From an uncultured Oscillospiraceae bacterium (lineage in GTDB: Bacteria > Bacillota > Clostridia > UBA1381): DNA of 13,753 nt. The stretch spans positions 1 to 13,753 of the forward strand of contig CAMNAT010000025.1 of the NCBI GenBank assembly GCA_946531785.1, written 5' to 3'. Both the position numbers and the translations under genes were made by a program. Each line of letters starts with the position of its first letter. The stretch's first letter is position 1. This document shows, piece by piece, positions 12,807 to 13,753 of the stretch. Under the pieces are notes generated by a model, which was given only the letters and a program-made list of their open reading frames with translations, did no database searches and was not told the DNA's origin.

Positions 12807-13675
12807 AGAAGGCGCTTAGTATTATTCTGTTCATAGCGGTTGTGGCGGCGCTGTTTTACGGCGATAACCGGCTCGCGCACCATAACCCGATAGTGAACTC
12901 GAATATATTTATCCAGAACGATTTTGAGATAACGCAGCACGATCACCCGGAGGAGGTCTGGGACAAGGTATTTTTCGGCAACTCCGTCGTGCTCTCGTCA
13001 TATATCGAGAAGCGGAGCAGATCGGGGTATATAAACTGCGGCATAGACGACGGCGTTGTGACCGACCTGCGCGATATGCTCTACGGCGGTTGGATGAAGG
13101 TCGGACGCGAGCTTGTACTCGGGCTCAACTATCTCACGCTCTATGATGAGTTTGAGACCAACCCGACATATATCTGGCATAAGAAGTGGTATCAGCCGTA
13201 TGCGTACTTTGAGCGCGACCGGTTCTATCCGCTCATCACCGGCATGTATGAGCGGCTGCTCGCCGGCGAGAGCGTTCCGCCCATGACCTATTCCTATCAG
13301 GAAAAGCATGTTTATCACGGCAGGGTCTCGGAGGCGGCGCTCGCAGATAAGATGAAGGAGTATCAGACAGAGTTCTTCGATCAGCCGATAGAGAAGTATG
13401 AGAAGAATTTCGCGGCACTCGGAGAGGTGATAAGCTACTGTAAGGATAACAACATCCGGCTGAGAGTGGTATGGATGCCGTGGAATCCGCTGTTCGAGAA
13501 GCCCGCGCTCATAAACGAGGTGCATCGCCGCGCGGACGAGATACTCAGGGCAAACAATATAGAAACGCTAGATCTTGAGGACAGCTTCGGGCAGGAGTAT
13601 TTCTACGATACGGGGCATATGAATTACGATTTCGGCTCGGTGCGATTCACCGAATATATAGATAACTGGCTGTAA
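12803..13675 (+). CDS. Short DltD-like / SGNH-type membrane-anchored protein
   Basis: 290 residues, against roughly 400 or more in classical DltD. One N-terminal hydrophobic helix at about 4-19 would anchor it with the rest outside the membrane. The block VFFGNSVVLSSY places a Ser (Ser61) in a GNS turn like the GDS/GSS nucleophile loop of SGNH proteins, and DTGHMNY at 269-275 gives the Asp-x-x-His pair (Asp269, His272). Between them is a basic/acidic region with many aromatic residues. By position directly after the MBOAT gene, which it overlaps by four bases, it should fulfil the DltD role of moving the aminoacyl group onto the acceptor polymer or proofreading it. I cannot tell it apart from a general SGNH esterase by sequence alone. 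Confidence 0.7.
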   Translation: MKKALSIILFIAVVAALFYGDNRLAHHNPIVNSNIFIQNDFEITQHDHPEEVWDKVFFGNSVVLSSYIEKRSRSGYINCGIDDGVVTDLRDMLYGGWMKVGRELVLGLNYLTLYDEFETNPTYIWHKKWYQPYAYFERDRFYPLITGMYERLLAGESVPPMTYSYQEKHVYHGRVSEAALADKMKEYQTEFFDQPIEKYEKNFAALGEVISYCKDNNIRLRVVWMPWNPLFEKPALINEVHRRADEILRANNIETLDLEDSFGQEYFYDTGHMNYDFGSVRFTEYIDNWL

Positions 13676-13694
13676 CGATATAAGGAGGCGCAAA

Positions 13695-13753
13695 ATGGGA
13701 TCATATATCAAGGCAATGGGAAAATACGCGACATTCAGCGGCCGCTCGCCGCG
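13695..13753 (+). CDS. DUF805-family membrane protein, N-terminus only
   Basis: The window ends 19 codons and two bases after the ATG. The visible residues MGSYIKAMGKYATFSGRSP (followed by a CG-starting codon, Arg) match the usual start of DUF805 proteins, in which K-YATFSGR-SR precedes the first membrane span. GGAGG lies 6 nt before the ATG, and the gap to the stop of the DltD-like gene is 19 bp, so it belongs to the same operon. The DUF805 family consists of small inner-membrane proteins of unknown function. The call rests on a short stretch, so confidence is moderate. Confidence 0.6.
   Translation, partial: MGSYIKAMGKYATFSGRSP

Overview
The window looks like chromosomal DNA of a spore-forming, Gram-positive-type member of the Firmicutes, class Clostridia. 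The reasons are an S-layer-homology protein, the sporulation genes yabP and yabQ in a B. subtilis-like order with rqcP (yabO) and divIC, and a Dlt-type envelope-acylation cassette. Base composition is moderately GC-rich, yet isoleucine is often encoded by ATA. No RNA genes, transposases, CRISPR arrays or phage genes were seen. Two divergent gene blocks meet at a 249-bp intergenic region around 8087-8335.

Minus-strand block (8086 down to 1, read right to left): ftsH (membrane AAA+ protease); hup (HU), with its own strong promoter and a strong hairpin behind it; rqcP (S4-domain, ribosome quality control); yabP and yabQ (sporulation); divIC (divisome, FtsB/DivIC family); a large polytopic membrane protein with an extra C-terminal DUF6273-like domain; a two-domain Sua5/YwlC threonylcarbamoyl-AMP synthase; and, from its own promoter, a secreted three-SLH-domain protein with Thr/Pro-rich linkers. 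The SLH gene runs off the left edge.

Plus-strand block (8336 to the right edge): a perfect-consensus sigma-A promoter (TTGACA, 17 bp, TATAAT) leads into a compact, coupled operon. It holds two tandem DltA-like aminoacyl-adenylating enzymes, one DltC-like carrier protein, a DltB-like MBOAT acyltransferase, a short SGNH/DltD-like protein and the start of a DUF805 membrane protein. By analogy with Dlt, an amino acid is activated, loaded on the carrier's phosphopantetheine, passed through or across the membrane by the MBOAT protein and transferred to an envelope polymer with help from the SGNH protein.

The most interesting part is the Dlt-like operon. It has two ligases for one carrier, and they differ at the residue aligned with the enantiomer-selecting Cys of B. 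cereus DltA: Cys281 in the first, Ala273 in the second. This suggests, without proving, that two different amino acids, or D- and L-forms, could be loaded. The SGNH partner is much shorter than classical DltD. A tiny seven-codon ORF with better Shine-Dalgarno placement overlaps the start of the first ligase.
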